Shown here: positions 24,701 through 36,029 of the stretch, piece after piece
Layout of the letters: each line of letters opens with the position of its first letter
Position numbering within the stretch: the first letter of the stretch is position 1
NCBI RefSeq assembly: GCF_003590095.1
Contig: NC_039502.1
Coordinates: 2,232,001 to 2,296,000, forward strand
DNA from: Trichoplusia ni
Taxonomy: Eukaryota; Arthropoda; Insecta; Lepidoptera; Noctuidae
Direction: 5' to 3'
DNA: 64,000 bases
Made by a program: the position numbers and the translations under genes
Notes under the pieces: generated by a model
The model's input: the letters and a program-made list of their open reading frames with translations, nothing else
What the model was told of the DNA's origin: nothing
The model's database searches: none

Positions 24701-25358
24701 GTTCCTGAGATTAGCGCGTTCAAACAAACAATCAAACAAAGAAACTCTTCAGCTTTATAATATTAGTATAGATTTTGAGTAACTCAGACAATGACCTTAT
24801 AACCTAATTATTATACGTATGTTTCCAAAGATAAGAAAAAGAAAATTAAACACCGACGTAACGCAACATTTTGTTAAAAAAAATTTCTGTTTTTTTTTTC
24901 ATGATAAAAAGTATCCTATTTTATGCCCAGAATAATAAGGTATAATTATACCAAGTTTCATCGGAATCGAACCGTAAGTTTTCATGTGATGCCTGGTGAA
25001 CATACGGACAGACAGACAAAAATTGTTTTAATCACATATTTGGGTTTCGTATTGATCCAGTATCACCCCCTGCTATTTATTTTTTCAATATATTCAATGT
25101 GCAGAAGCGACCCTTCTACAGATTTATTATTATGTATAGATTCGAGTATTCTCTCCAATAAATAACGAGAGTTTGTATCGGCAGCGCGAGCTGCTGGTGA
25201 CGACAGGCGAGTCGGGCATCATCAGCGTGTGGAGAGCGGGCGCGGCCCCGGGCGGCCCTGCGGCCCCGCCGGGCCCCGCGGCCCCGCGCGGCCGGACCGC
25301 GCCCGCCAGGCTGGCGCCGCGCCTCGCTGCGCTGCACGTTCGCCGCAAGCCCTACTGA
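21796..25358 (+). CDS. WDR89: WDR89, WD repeat-containing protein
   Basis: Seven exons keep frame: 21796-21944, 22117-22340, 22474-22649, 22840-23103, 23278-23369, 23477-23579, 25185-25358. They give a 393-residue WD40 beta-propeller, close to the usual WDR89 length (about 390). WD-type blades are visible as LSGHQKALTEVV...AGEDGLVKLWDTR, CAGSQL...YLVFWDNR, FHPTKTEILASGSLDGLLNVF, ITQSNDLQLWD and VTTGESGIISVWR. The family has no enzymatic residues; its role is probably protein binding, and its function is poorly known. All junctions are GT-AG. The last exon is oddly GC-rich, adds a Pro/Ala-rich tail ending HVRRKPY, and is separated from exon 6 by a 1.6-kb repeat-filled intron. The start is the first in-frame ATG. 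A poly(A) signal lies at 25587. Confidence 0.9.
23610..23825 (+). repeat. Helitron-like non-autonomous repeat in WDR89 intron 6
   Basis: Contains the typical 'TATATAAGAATGAATTGCTG' start, ACTCGAGAACGGCTGAACCG, and the end TACGTAGTTCGACGGGTCAG followed by CTAGCA. This order and the CTAG-type end match a repeat common in Lepidoptera that I remember as Helitron-derived. The class assignment is uncertain. Confidence 0.55.
24505..24775 (+). repeat. Lepidopteran dispersed repeat, 'GTTGCCCGCGACTTCGTCCGCG' family
   Basis: Starts CTAGCTGTTGCCCGCGACTT and ends in CAAACAAAGAAACTC...TAATATTAGTATAGAT. Partial copies occur at 51148-51362 (reverse) and near 63370-63490. The unit resembles a widespread non-autonomous lepidopteran element; the class (SINE-like or LINE tail) is unclear. 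Confidence 0.6.
24850..25140 (+). repeat. Dispersed lepidopteran repeat in WDR89 intron 6
   Basis: Contains CATGATAAAAAGTATCCTAT, ATACCAAGTTTCATCGGAATCG, a GACAGACAGAC tract and CCTTCTACAGATTTATTATT. This is a known order for a common non-autonomous repeat of lepidopteran introns, recognised from memory. It ends only about 45 bp before WDR89 exon 7. Confidence 0.55.
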
Positions 25359-25586
25359 CACCCGCAACTGATTCTTATAATATACTGCATACTGTGTACG
25401 TCCCATGCCTACTTAGTATTTCAGTACTTTTTCCGGAGACTATGCGAAGTAAACGTTACTAGGACAGTCCGGAATCGATGTGTAACAAAATTATATCCTT
25501 TGATAGCGACGGGATCATAGTTATAACAAAAAAACATGTCAATAACTTAGCATTTTATTCGAAACCCAAAATTATTACTATTTGTA

Positions 25587-25592
25587 AATAAA
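25587..25592 (+). terminator. Poly(A) signal for WDR89
   Basis: AATAAA 229 bp after the WDR89 stop codon, in AT-rich sequence. No better candidate is closer. Confidence 0.6.
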
Positions 25593-26511
25593 AGAGAAAG
25601 ACTATAATATCAAATTATTATGGTAACAGCCCCTGTGTAATTGTAAAATATCATAAATTAATTGATTACTTCATGGGGGCCGCTAGTCACGTAAGTCAAA
25701 TACATTACATTATAAACACAACACTCCAAAATAATTTTATATATACGAATATAAATTTAACCTTCAACAATACCATTTCAAGAAGTAATTTCATATTGTA
25801 TACAGCCACTCTGATATTATAATGTTGATATCAAACTAGACCCTAGCTGGCTCGCGGCGGCGACCCGGTGTGCGGGTGACACGCGCTCTCGTCGAGGCAC
25901 TTGCGCTACAATACACATGGTAGGATGGCGACGGCGCTATCGCACAACCAGAGTAACCGCACCAAGCAAAAAGCTTATACTAATTAACATCTATTCGTCC
26001 AATACTTACATCACTAACAATTCAACGAACAATGACCTAATAAATTTAAATTTGTACTCAATAATAATCTCGAACACCTTTTTGAATTTAGCAATTTGGC
26101 GTCCCACTTGCAATTTATAGTTAAATTAAAATAATCATAAAATAATGATAAGAAAGCGGAGTGTTCATGAAAGTACCCGTTTGATATCGTTTACTATGAT
26201 TAGTCACAACATTAATATCATCAACCTACAAGAATACCACCATATGCCAGGGCCGTGTCAGCTCTATTGAACTATGAGAGGGACACTTAACAATGTAATT
26301 TATAGTTGATCGAAATTTAACATTTACCTCAATAATAAACAAGTCTGTTCTAGATACGTGATTAATCAGTAAACGAGTATCAAGGTGTAGAAGTGGCGGT
26401 TTGTATGTGTGTGTTACGATTGCATTGTTCTTTGGTAGTTGCGCAGTGTGTGAGTGTAAAGCGATATAAAACGGATCAGTCGCGGGCTCGCGACGCCCTC
26501 GTCGGATGTTA
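25593..26511. other. Convergent 3' region between WDR89 and CYHR1
   Basis: Mostly AT-rich and non-coding; it must contain the CYHR1 3' UTR. A GC-rich spot at 25855-25915 could read as a short minus-strand exon (RKCLDESACHPHTG, stop), preceded by a TTGTAG acceptor, but it fits no gene here. Confidence 0.45.
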
Positions 26512-29500
26512 TCACTTCGACGCCAGGAACATTATGAGCCTGCAATGAGATAATACTTGACCTAACAAATTTGTTTTCTCGCCACTGGGAAGATAAATCT
26601 GTACCCCAAAAAGACTCATTGTGCAATTGGCCTTCATCATAACATACAGGTACCTATCTGTATTAAAGAAACTGGGGTACTTCAAGTTAAAGGATATGAC
26701 TACAGTATTTGTAGAAGGTCAAGAAATACAAACTCATGGACCCGTCATATTTTTGACAACTGCTAAGATTCATTAGGTACTTACGGTGTTGTTTACTGGA
26801 GCCACATGATTGTTGCACTTTGCGGTATGAATATCCAACGTGTTTAATTAGACTCAGGTCGCAATACTTTTGTGCAGATCAAAACATATTTCTTCAAGAA
26901 AGTAAGTCGTTACTTGTAAAAATAAATTTGAGTACGTACCACACAAAATTTACATCATTAGGTAATTGAGTTTTGAGACGAGTATTTTTTTTTGAAAAGA
27001 CTTGCTTTCTTGTAGAATGTTGTCTATTGAATTGCACATGTGGGGTGGGCTGGGCACCTGAAGTGGATGGCCTTGTTGGAGAGCAGGCGGTTGGTGTCGG
27101 CGGCGTCGAGCAGCGGCAGCGGCAGCGGCGGCGCGTCGGCGCAGTCCTCGGCGAAGCTGTGCGCGCTCACGCTGGCCCGCAGGCGCGCCTCGCCGTACGG
27201 GCCGCGCAGCACCAGCCACTGCACGCCCAGCGCCTGCGCCGGCTTACTCTTCAGGATCAACTGCAGGGCGAGCTGACCGTGTTATATGCTCTAGTATCCG
27301 CCTCGACACCCGCCACGACCTACTACGGGGGACTAGCTTGCTATCCATTGTGTATTACATTTATAAGGTTGTAGCAAAATCCTGTTCGTGTCAGGAGGAT
27401 GTTAACACAATAAACGGTGAAGATAAGGAAGAATAAAAAGTCTCTTTTTCAACCCCAATATGTACCCGTTACGTAGTTATACGTTCCGAAGTTTGTTTTG
27501 AAAATGAACTTAAATTGCATTTAAAGCCACAAAAATAAATGTAATGTTTATCTATCTCGGCCAGAGTCGGTAAGAGCAGCAAGCACAACAATGACTCGAC
27601 CACTTTGATGCTAGATATCTCTAGTTATCCTCATAAGAATAAAATCTTTGTTATTAAAATGAAGAACTTGATCGGCGTAGTTATGGCATATCCAAGGAAC
27701 TATACAACAGAACAGTTTTGACCCATGAGAAAAAACCGTACAAAAGGCTGGATTTTTTAATGCAAATGACTCAGTGCCAAAAACCTGATGTTTGCTGGTA
27801 GCTATAGAAACGTAAAAGTTATTTTTTTAATTGTATCAACTAACTTATTTGTTAACATTTTTCTTTGAACCCTACTGCTATTTAAAATTAGCTCCGATTA
27901 TGTTCTTATGTACTTTATTAAATGTTTGATGCCTAGCAGCAAATAGGGGGCAGCAATTTTTCGCGGGCTTAGATCAGCCAACGTATCAATTATGTCCCCG
28001 TAGGGCGAAAGTGGAACTTCATGATCTGAAAAGTAAAAAAAGACGATGAGGTATGGCGGGTACCTGGTAAGAGATCTCTCGCTGCGAGCTTTGCGTGGGG
28101 TCGCGCTGGTTCTTGTTGACGAAGGCCTTCACCACCCACTGGTGACCGAAGGCGGAGAACCGCGATGTCTCGTAGTACAGCTTGTGCACGAACTCCTCCG
28201 TGCGGTACGGCTTCAGCTGTAGGTCTGCCACACACTCTTTATTTATTGACTCGTACTTTTACCATCAAGTCATACGGAAAACATATTTGTTACATTTTCT
28301 AACAACAAGGTATCGGAAACGAGGCAGTCGCCTAATCTAATAAAACAGTCAATAATTAAGAACGCAGTTTACATTAATAGTACGTAACATAGAGATCCCC
28401 ATCCTGCCTCAGGTGTCCAATTCGGGACAATACATGATTCTTTTAACTGACAATCAGTGATAGGCAGATGGGTTTCCTCTACACTTATTCCTTATTTCTA
28501 CCTATTATATATTATAAGAAATCTTAATAATATATGTGCTCATAAGCAGGTTGTCCGGAAAAGTCCTAAATCACATGTAATTTATCCCTTAATAGGGCAA
28601 AGGACAATTGCTTACCACCTTAGCTTTTTGACCACAGAGCAAGGGTCGTTTATGGCACACTTTCGTAAATTCTATAATTTTAATGCGAAAACATCTATAA
28701 AACTTTTATTAGTACTGGCAACTACGCTAACTGTCAAAGTTTGCAAGATACAAATATTCAGAAAAAAAAATCATAATATTTTGACAATCGCCGGTGTTTG
28801 GCGCCAACAAATTGAAATTTTGTACTAAAAAGATTCCGGTAAGTGATTTTGTGATCTTGTTTAGGATAATTTATTATATTGACCTACATGACTCGTACAA
28901 TAATTGTTGAAATGAAACTTGTGCTGATTGTACAATCATCCAAAACTCGGTGGTAAAACTCTTACCATTACCCGTTTAGATCAACAAAGTAGTATTTGGT
29001 GGTAATATAGTTACCTTTACTCATTCGCGTACTTGTTATTTTAGGAGAATGTCAAACAAAAAGAAGTTATCTGAGTCTGAGATTATCGCCAGTATTCAAG
29101 AAGATGATCTCTCCGATATTGAAAGTAGTGACGAAAGTGACTCGGAGGAGCCAATTTTAGCCAATAGCGTACTGGATTACGACGATGAAGTTTCGCGAGG
29201 TCTTTCAAGAATATTTGGTGAAGAGCCTGAGTTGGAGCCGAGAATATTGCAGAATTTTGAAGATCCTCCAGGACCCCGTGTTTCTGTAGAATTTCTGGAA
29301 AGCTTTGAACCAGTAACTGAAACACCGGTGAGGGAAGTAAGTACGCTAATTGACTATGATTCAAACGTCGTTATGGATGCTCTCTCTGAACCAAGTTGCT
29401 CAACTTCAGCTCAGTCTAACTTAGCGCAGCCTAATGAGGCGGTAAGCGCAGACATAACATCTAGAAGACCTATTTGTGTGGCTCGTAACTGGTCAGATAA

Positions 29501-32500
29501 GATTCCAAACCATAGCATACCAAAGTTTGATAGAAAGCTGACTGTAAACATGCGCGTCACACATAAAACATCGCCTATTGAATATTTCGACAATTACTTC
29601 CCTCATGCTCTGGTAGAGTTGCTAGTAGAACAAACAAACCTTTATGCAGCACAAAGGCAAACACTTCACTGGAATCCAACATTTCCAGCCGAAATGCGTG
29701 CATATCTTGGTATCCTAATCATGATGCGTCTTCACCCCTTACCTGATGTCAATCTGTATTGGTCAACGGATCCTTTTTACAGAAATCCTGATATTGCCCA
29801 AACTTTCACTCTAAAAAGATTCAAAAAACTGACTGAAAACATTCACTTGAATGATAATACTAAAGAACCCGCAAGAGATACGCCAGATTATGATAAGCTT
29901 TATAAAATACGGCCTATGATAACGAAACTAAACGAAATATTCCAGACTCAATGTTCCCAATCAAGCAATCAATCGGTAGACGAAAGTATGGTAAAATTCA
30001 AGGGTAAAAGCACACTCAAACAGTACATGCCCAAAAAGCCCATCAAAAGGGGCTACAAAGTATGGGCTCGGTGTGATGCTAAGACTGGATACATGTATTT
30101 TTTCGATATATATGTTGGTAAAGCAGACGAAAATGCATCAAGTGAGGAAGGCTTAGGATATAATGTCATAATGAAACTATGTCAAGGTGTTCCACGCAAT
30201 ACTCTTGTAGCTTTCGACAACTTCTTTACTGGCCTTCCGCTTATGAATGATTTGCTGATAAAGAAAGGAATATATGCCGTTGGTACCGTGCGCTTGAACA
30301 GAAAAGGCTTACCAGAAAAGTTGTTGCCCAAAAATAAACTCAAAAAGGAAAAACTTGAAAAGCACGAGTTTATGTATAAAACCAAAAGTCCAGTTTCTGC
30401 TATACAGTGGATGGATACTCAACTAGTGAGTATTTTGACAACAGCACACAATCCTAAATCTGTGTCTACCGTCAAACGAAGACAGAAAGATGGTTCCAAG
30501 AAGGATATTACTATCCCCACTGCTATTGCTGAATATACTGTGAACATGGGAGGTGTGGATCATTTTGATCACTTCCGAGCCTCGTATCCAATCGGCCGAA
30601 AATCGAGACGCAACTGGTTGCGCCTATTTTATTTCATGTTCGATGCAGCTGTCATAAACGCGTACATAGCCTACACTCAAATACACAAGCAAAAAGTTCA
30701 TACACATCGTGATTTCAGACTGCGTTTGGCTCGCAGTCTTATAGATGGATTCACAGTAAAGAAAAGAGCCACTAGTATTATTTTTAGGAACAAACAAGGC
30801 GGAAATTTCGGGGTACCCGCTGAAATCAGGTGCTCTTCTGTGCCACACTACCCAGAAGATCAAGGTAAATTTACTAGATGCCGATTTTGCAGCACAAAAA
30901 ATACTCAAAAACGATCACGGATCATTTGCGGTGTCTGTAAAGTAGCTTTATGTACCACACCATGCTTCAAAAGCTTTCACATTGCTCCAGATGAAGAAGA
31001 AGTTATGGACTGTCGCAGCTCTGCTTCTAGTAGTTTAACGGGCTAAGGTCAATTAATTACCACCAAGACATAAACGTAAACAGGCAATGGTAAAATGATT
31101 ACCACCGAATTTCGCGTAACTTATGATTACATATTTTTTAATTAATATTAATAATGTTAATAAGTGTCCTATTATACGAATAAATAATAGCAGAAAACCT
31201 GGTTTTTCAATAATTTTTATCTCCACCCTATTAAGGGTTATGCTTAGCGTTAGCGATTAAAAGTAGTAGTTATGAGACGTTTTCCAATATATCGATTAAA
31301 TTCAAATGCTAGTCTTAACCTATTCATTAACCTTAATAACATAGTACATTATTTATTCGGTATGTCAAGCGATTAATGAGAAAACTAGTTAAAAATAGCT
31401 AGCAATGACTAGTAATGAAACAACGTACATAAGTATGTTCAATAGTTGCTTTAGCAATTTATATTATTATCATGAAATTGGAGGTTACACTCGTTTAATT
31501 GTAGATGTGAAGCATGGTATGTGGCCTACTCGTACTGCATTTAGAGCGAAGTTGCCATCATAAGCAATCAGAATGAATTTGACTGAAAGATAAAGCATGT
31601 TACCATTGAAGGTGATCTTCTCGTAGGAGAGCAGGTCGAGCACCTGCGCGTAGAGCTTGCCGGCGTCGCGCGCGCGGCGCTCGCGCTCGGCCAGCGCGGC
31701 CAGCACGTCGGCGCCCGACTGCGCCGGCGCCGCGCAGCGCGCCTCGTGGCCGCGCGCCTCGTGCGCCGGCCCGCGCCAGGGGCAGCCGATGCAGGCGTAG
31801 CGGCAGCCCGTCAGCCTGCACATGCCTCATGTAGCGCGCCGCCCGCCAGCCGCCCGCCGCCCGTCTGGCGGACGGCGCGCACGCACCTGCGGGCCCGGGG
31901 CGCCGCGCCCGCCAACACCAAGTACACACTGCTCACTATGCCAACTAAACTATCGAGGTAGCGCCTCTTTGTTGTCGTATCGACTACGATTTGCGAGAAC
32001 TTGAACTCCCTGGGAAAAAATATGTAACCTCGTTTAGTAGGCGTCTCTCGGAGTTCGTACAAGGAGAGTCGCCTACTACGGGTACTATCTACTCGAGCAC
32101 AGCAAGATGGCAGACTGTGGATACGTAATTTTGTCCTAGTGTGGTCGATACTAAAATTTGTTTAAAATTGTGTTTATAACAATATGACAATGACATCATT
32201 TATAGTGAATGAATTGTGATAAACTATACAGAATCTTGTCTCCGTAATGAGGTAGAAAATAGATAATGGGTAAGTGATAAGGATGCGTCACCTCTCCTCG
32301 CACGTGTTCTCCTCGTGATGCTGCAGCGAGTGGCGCGGGAACACGCACGTGCAGAACTTGCACTCGGAGGGCAGCTCCGACACCGTCTTCTCCACGGCCA
32401 GGTTTCTCGACGCTGATGTTTTGGAGATTTCAACGCGACAATTAGGGCAGGTGGCCGACTCGTCGCGCAGCCGCGCGTCCGCGAGCAAATGCGTGAAGCA

Positions 32501-33842
32501 TGGCGCACACATCAGGTGTCCATTACTACACTGCAATGCAACGCCAATGTTAGTATCTTACAGTGGTGGCCCAGCAGGCTTCTTTACAAACTCATTGATT
32601 GTGTGTTACCATAATATTATCTATAATTACAAGTAAAAAAAAGTTTAAAATGAAAACAAAAAGCTTAAGAAACACATCATAAAACATTTTTCCCTCTCAT
32701 ATATTATATATTTATAAATATTACTTCAAAAAGATTCAATGTTATGTTTGTGTGTGATGGTACTACATGGTCTACCTCTGGCTGTGATTGCGTGCCACCT
32801 GTAATCAAACTACACATAATAATTTCAGCTGGAACAGAAAAATAATGTTAAATATGACAACTTGTGTAAATTAATAATTTTGAATTAAATGGATGTATCA
32901 ATATTCTTACAGCGTTTGTTTTACAAAAAAAACTAGTAAATTTACATATTGAATGAAAATGAGTACTCCAGTGAAACTTTACAACTAAAGTAAGCATATT
33001 ACAAAATTCAATTTTACTGATCAAAGATATGGTAATAAAATTTCTATGCAACATTGACTCAAATAGGATATATTCTTGTAATTTGGGATAGGGATTGAGA
33101 GGGACTGAATAAAGAAAGAAGTAAATCTCTCAAACATTTCTTTATTGCAATGAAATGTTACAAGAGTGTTTAATAACTAAGTTTACTTGCTACACTATTA
33201 GATATCAGCATACACACTACAATAGTCTTCCTATACAATATCACAGATACATGTCTCTTACTTGTACCATCACTCATAACAGTCCACTGAGATTTTGTAC
33301 ACAATACATAGAAATAGGTCACCACTCAGATTTGAATCATTAAAATAAACCAACACAATTTATAATCATTTAGTTAACAACAACCATAATGACAGCAAGG
33401 ATCACAGATGCTAAGCTGTGAACTTTACAATTACAACCAAATGAATAAATAATACATTAAGTTGACGCCATGTACTGACTACTCTGAATGTGGTGAATGA
33501 TAAAGCATCGTCGTGTAGGCGTCGCCACGACGCGTATGTTGTCTCGCGAGCTGAGGGCTCGTCTTACGTAATGCATAACAAAGAAAAAGATTTGGAAAAC
33601 AGCTGATGCAAGCATCAACACTATCAGCTGTTTTGGAATACCTGATACACGGCCGCCTGGGGCAGGTCTAGGCAAACTGCGCAGCACAAGATGCCCCCCA
33701 GCCTATGCTCGAGTTTGTCGCTCCCTTCTTTGTCGGTAATTTTACGTTTTTTTGACAAGGGTTCATCAGGCTCCTTAGTATCTAGCGCGACTTCGCTTTC
33801 GCTTGAAGAAGGCAATGGCTCGCTTTCTGGCGCTTCAGCCAT
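26512..33842 (-). CDS. CYHR1: CYHR1/ZTRAF1, cysteine- and histidine-rich zinc-finger TRAF-type protein
   Basis: Six minus-strand exons join in frame: 33842-33642, 32530-32292, 31815-31604, 28224-28064, 27260-27058, 26539-26512, giving 347 residues (human about 360). Exon 1 has an acidic start and the RING-like LGGILCCAVCLDLPQAAVYQ. Exon 2 continues CSNGHLMCAPCF and CPNCRVEI with a second Cys/His cluster. Exon 3 has CRYACIGCPWRGP, a TRAF-type finger. Exons 4-5 form the conserved C-terminal domain (LKPYRTEEFVHKLYYETSRF; WLVLRGPYGEARL). The last coding exon adds only nine codons (LIMFLASK, stop), matching the family's short hydrophobic end; reading through exon 5 instead gives an unrelated tail. 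The family is thought to bind galectin-3, but its function is poorly known. Exons 3 and 5 are very GC-rich. A whole piggyBac element sits in intron 3, in the opposite orientation. Confidence 0.93.
29049..31046 (+). CDS. piggyBac transposase, full length
   Basis: An uninterrupted 665-residue DDE transposase of the piggyBac (DDE_Tnp_1_7) family, which cuts and pastes its own element without leaving a footprint. The N-terminus is acidic (residues 1-60). The catalytic aspartates are in place: Asp311 in SVDESMVKF, Asp390 in VAFDNFFTG, and Asp504 and Asp507 in GGVDHFDHF. The C-terminus holds a cysteine-rich zinc domain (Cys611, 614, 627, 630, 635, 639, His644) used by this family for binding the ends. 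No frameshift or internal stop is present, so the copy may be recent or active. The start is the first ATG after a likely 5' UTR intron (donor GTAAGT at 28839, acceptor TTTTAG ending 29044). It is antisense to CYHR1, in its intron 3. A fully domesticated gene is unlikely because the ends are preserved. Confidence 0.95.
   Translation: MSNKKKLSESEIIASIQEDDLSDIESSDESDSEEPILANSVLDYDDEVSRGLSRIFGEEPELEPRILQNFEDPPGPRVSVEFLESFEPVTETPVREVSTLIDYDSNVVMDALSEPSCSTSAQSNLAQPNEAVSADITSRRPICVARNWSDKIPNHSIPKFDRKLTVNMRVTHKTSPIEYFDNYFPHALVELLVEQTNLYAAQRQTLHWNPTFPAEMRAYLGILIMMRLHPLPDVNLYWSTDPFYRNPDIAQTFTLKRFKKLTENIHLNDNTKEPARDTPDYDKLYKIRPMITKLNEIFQTQCSQSSNQSVDESMVKFKGKSTLKQYMPKKPIKRGYKVWARCDAKTGYMYFFDIYVGKADENASSEEGLGYNVIMKLCQGVPRNTLVAFDNFFTGLPLMNDLLIKKGIYAVGTVRLNRKGLPEKLLPKNKLKKEKLEKHEFMYKTKSPVSAIQWMDTQLVSILTTAHNPKSVSTVKRRQKDGSKKDITIPTAIAEYTVNMGGVDHFDHFRASYPIGRKSRRNWLRLFYFMFDAAVINAYIAYTQIHKQKVHTHRDFRLRLARSLIDGFTVKKRATSIIFRNKQGGNFGVPAEIRCSSVPHYPEDQGKFTRCRFCSTKNTQKRSRIICGVCKVALCTTPCFKSFHIAPDEEEVMDCRSSASSSLTG
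31179..31184 (+). terminator. Poly(A) signal of the piggyBac transposase
   Basis: AATAAA 133 bp after the transposase stop and 53 bp before the element's right end, so the transcript can end inside the element. Confidence 0.6.
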
Positions 33843-35329
33843 TACACAATGTAAATAACAACAATACAACGACAATACTGCGCGCTACTGCGTCAGATGG
33901 ACGCAATACAAAATGAACGAGACTAGTATCGACGAACTTCGCGACAAACAAAGGTTTGTTGTGTTTCTGTTTATATATTATGCCCACCCTCCCGCGCCCA
34001 CGACACTATTCTAGTGATGGGTTCAAATAAAGCACAAAATATACCTATTTACGATTTTATGTGGTTGCTATAAACTTTATAGAAGTTTAAACACTATAAC
34101 ATCGTGAACGTACAAATCATGCATTACTTTTTATTTAATTTTGTAGTGATATACGAAAATGATTACAGAAAATTTTTAATCGCATTAAAAAAAATACGTT
34201 ACTTGTAAAACGTTTACGTAAAAACATAAATAATATGTTTAAACCGTATTACATATTCTGGTAACATAAATATTTACACATTATATCCCTATTACGCTAC
34301 TTGATTTATTAGTAATTGTGGCAATCACAGACATCACTATAATCTGCGCTGATCATTTTGACAGATGTTTTACTCACATTTGCACTTTTGAAGGTAGACG
34401 GTAATTTCTCCTTTTTTGATCAAAAATATATGAAACAGCATGATTTATTACATTATATAGTTCCTACAAAGTTATTATCGTCAAATAAAATAAAAATTTG
34501 ACGGTATAAAACAGTTATGATCTTTTAACTGTAGTGATGTAGTCGAATGTTATTTAGAAAATCACTAGAGAACGTAGTAAAATCAGTGAGAGTACATCGA
34601 TTATACTGTCAAATATTGTATAATTTACAAGAAATTAAATGTTAATTCCTAAACATACGTTTTATCTCAACTTAAATATATTGAAAAACCTTCGTGGAAT
34701 AAAAAACTTAAGACTATATCGCAAAACAAATAACCAGTGCCAGTGCCAGAAAAATGGCGGCGCGTACCAAAATTACTTAGATTTAGATTTATACTAGCAG
34801 AAAACGAGCAGCACTTCACTAAAAAGTCAAATTATTTTGATGCATTAACTCGATTGACTAAATATTGTTTCAGTAAAAAGTCGATTATCACTATATTATA
34901 GCAATAGTCGATTTTCAAAACTGAAATGTTATTTCTTTATTATACATGGAACTATGGAATCACTAAAGCAAAGAGTAAAGTAAATCTATACTATCTATAG
35001 CACTAAAGTAAAGGGGTAAAGGCCCGTCACTTAATCGGAACAGTTTATTAATTTGCCTTAATTAAATTATTTTATTATTCGAAGTCTTACACAAATTTCT
35101 ATGTCCCTATTTTAAGGATTGGGTATCCCCAGTATCTCTAAACTGAGCTTAACTCAGTTGTCAATCGCTTTTCTTTGCTAAAACTATAGCTATTTCTTCT
35201 CTTGTCTCCCGTTTGCTATGGAGGGAAGTGGAACAATTTTTTTTCTGTCTTTTTTACTATTTCTGATTAATTTTGTTGCGTATTCCAAGGCAGTTAATTG
35301 TTCCCCCTGGGACACACCGAACTGAAATG

Positions 35330-35575
35330 TTTCGGTAGTTTCATTGTAGATCCTGGCTTACAGGAGTGGCAATGACGGGAATGAGTGGCAGGCTAGTCCC
35401 ATTAAAAAAAAAGACGTTACAGGTAGTCAGAAGCTTGAAAGTCTTTTGAGGAGGTCAGATCGTCAGACAGGCAGTCGCTCCTTGTAAAACACTGGTACTT
35501 AGCTTATTCCGGTTTGACTAGAAGCCGACCCCAAACATAGTTGGGAAAATGCTAGGCCGATGATAATATCAATCA
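35330..35575 (+). repeat. LINE 3'-tail repeat fragment
   Basis: Ends with GAAGCCGACCCCAAACATAG TTGGGAAAATGCTAGGCCGATGATAATA, the typical 3' end of a lepidopteran non-LTR element ('gccgaccccaacatagttgggaaaaggct...gatgatg'), recognised from memory. No coding sequence of the element remains. Confidence 0.6.
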
Positions 35576-36029
35576 AGACAATTCAATGCTCCGTTTTACA
35601 GTGAGAGACAGTAACAAACAGATACCAGTGCAACTTTTCCATAAATTTATAATAATATTCGTATAGATTTGTTATCTTGTCAAAAGTTTTTTTAGCACAG
35701 GCCAAGTTTATTATAATTTCACTTAACTTCATTGTGACTATTCCGAGTCGTAACAAAAAGAGAGGCATAACTTTAAAAAAAAGAATGTATGTAAAAGAAA
35801 TACTTTTATGATTATCAAGTGCAGTTTTATATTTTTACACATTCTTTTATTATTAGGGCGCAATTACCTACCAAATATCAAAATGTATTTTATCAGAAAT
35901 TGCCATGATGAATTAAATACCATAGTCCTGCAATCCACTACTTTAAGGACTGTCTCATTTTGGATCATTTCCTTGATAATCAACTGAGAAACATGTAATA
36001 ATTTTATACTTTATTATAAAGAAGTGACA

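Larger units (their letters stand above)
28586..31237 (+). mobile_element. Structurally complete piggyBac element in CYHR1 intron 3
   Basis: Both ends carry the 12-bp perfect inverted repeat CCCTTAATAGGG (28586-28597 and its complement 31226-31237). Outside them the direct repeat TTAT occurs at 28582-28585 and 31238-31241. piggyBac termini usually start CC[C/T] and duplicate TTAA, so TTAT is unusual. An alternative boundary (28593-31230, with TTAA flanks inside the repeats) is possible but leaves the matching CCC/GGG and TTAT outside unexplained. The octamer TTACCACC or its complement occurs five times near the ends (28612, 28949, 28998, 31057, 31099). The 2652-bp unit contains an intact transposase, a possible 5' UTR intron and a poly(A) signal at 31179. 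Confidence 0.92.

Noticed and set aside
25116..25406. 96-codon minus-strand frame
   Set aside because: Antisense shadow of the GC-rich WDR89 exon 7.
25855..25915. Possible minus-strand exon (RKCLDESACHPHTG, stop) with acceptor TTGTAG
   Set aside because: No upstream exon fits its phase and CYHR1 already has a convincing end at 26512.
26414..26626. 70-codon minus-strand frame read as a separate small gene
   Set aside because: The acceptor inside it (26540) joins CYHR1 exon 5 in another frame, giving the expected CYHR1 end; the long frame is incidental.
27024..27057. Read-through of CYHR1 exon 5 as the true C-terminus
   Set aside because: The tail is unlike the family, while splicing at AG/GTGCCC gives the conserved short hydrophobic end.
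28593..31230. piggyBac boundaries at TAGGG with TTAA flanks
   Set aside because: Possible, but leaves matching CCC/GGG and direct TTAT repeats outside unexplained; kept as the second choice.
31600..31929. 109-codon minus-strand frame, Arg/Ala-rich
   Set aside because: Out-of-frame reading of CYHR1 exon 3 (31815-31604), caused by high GC.
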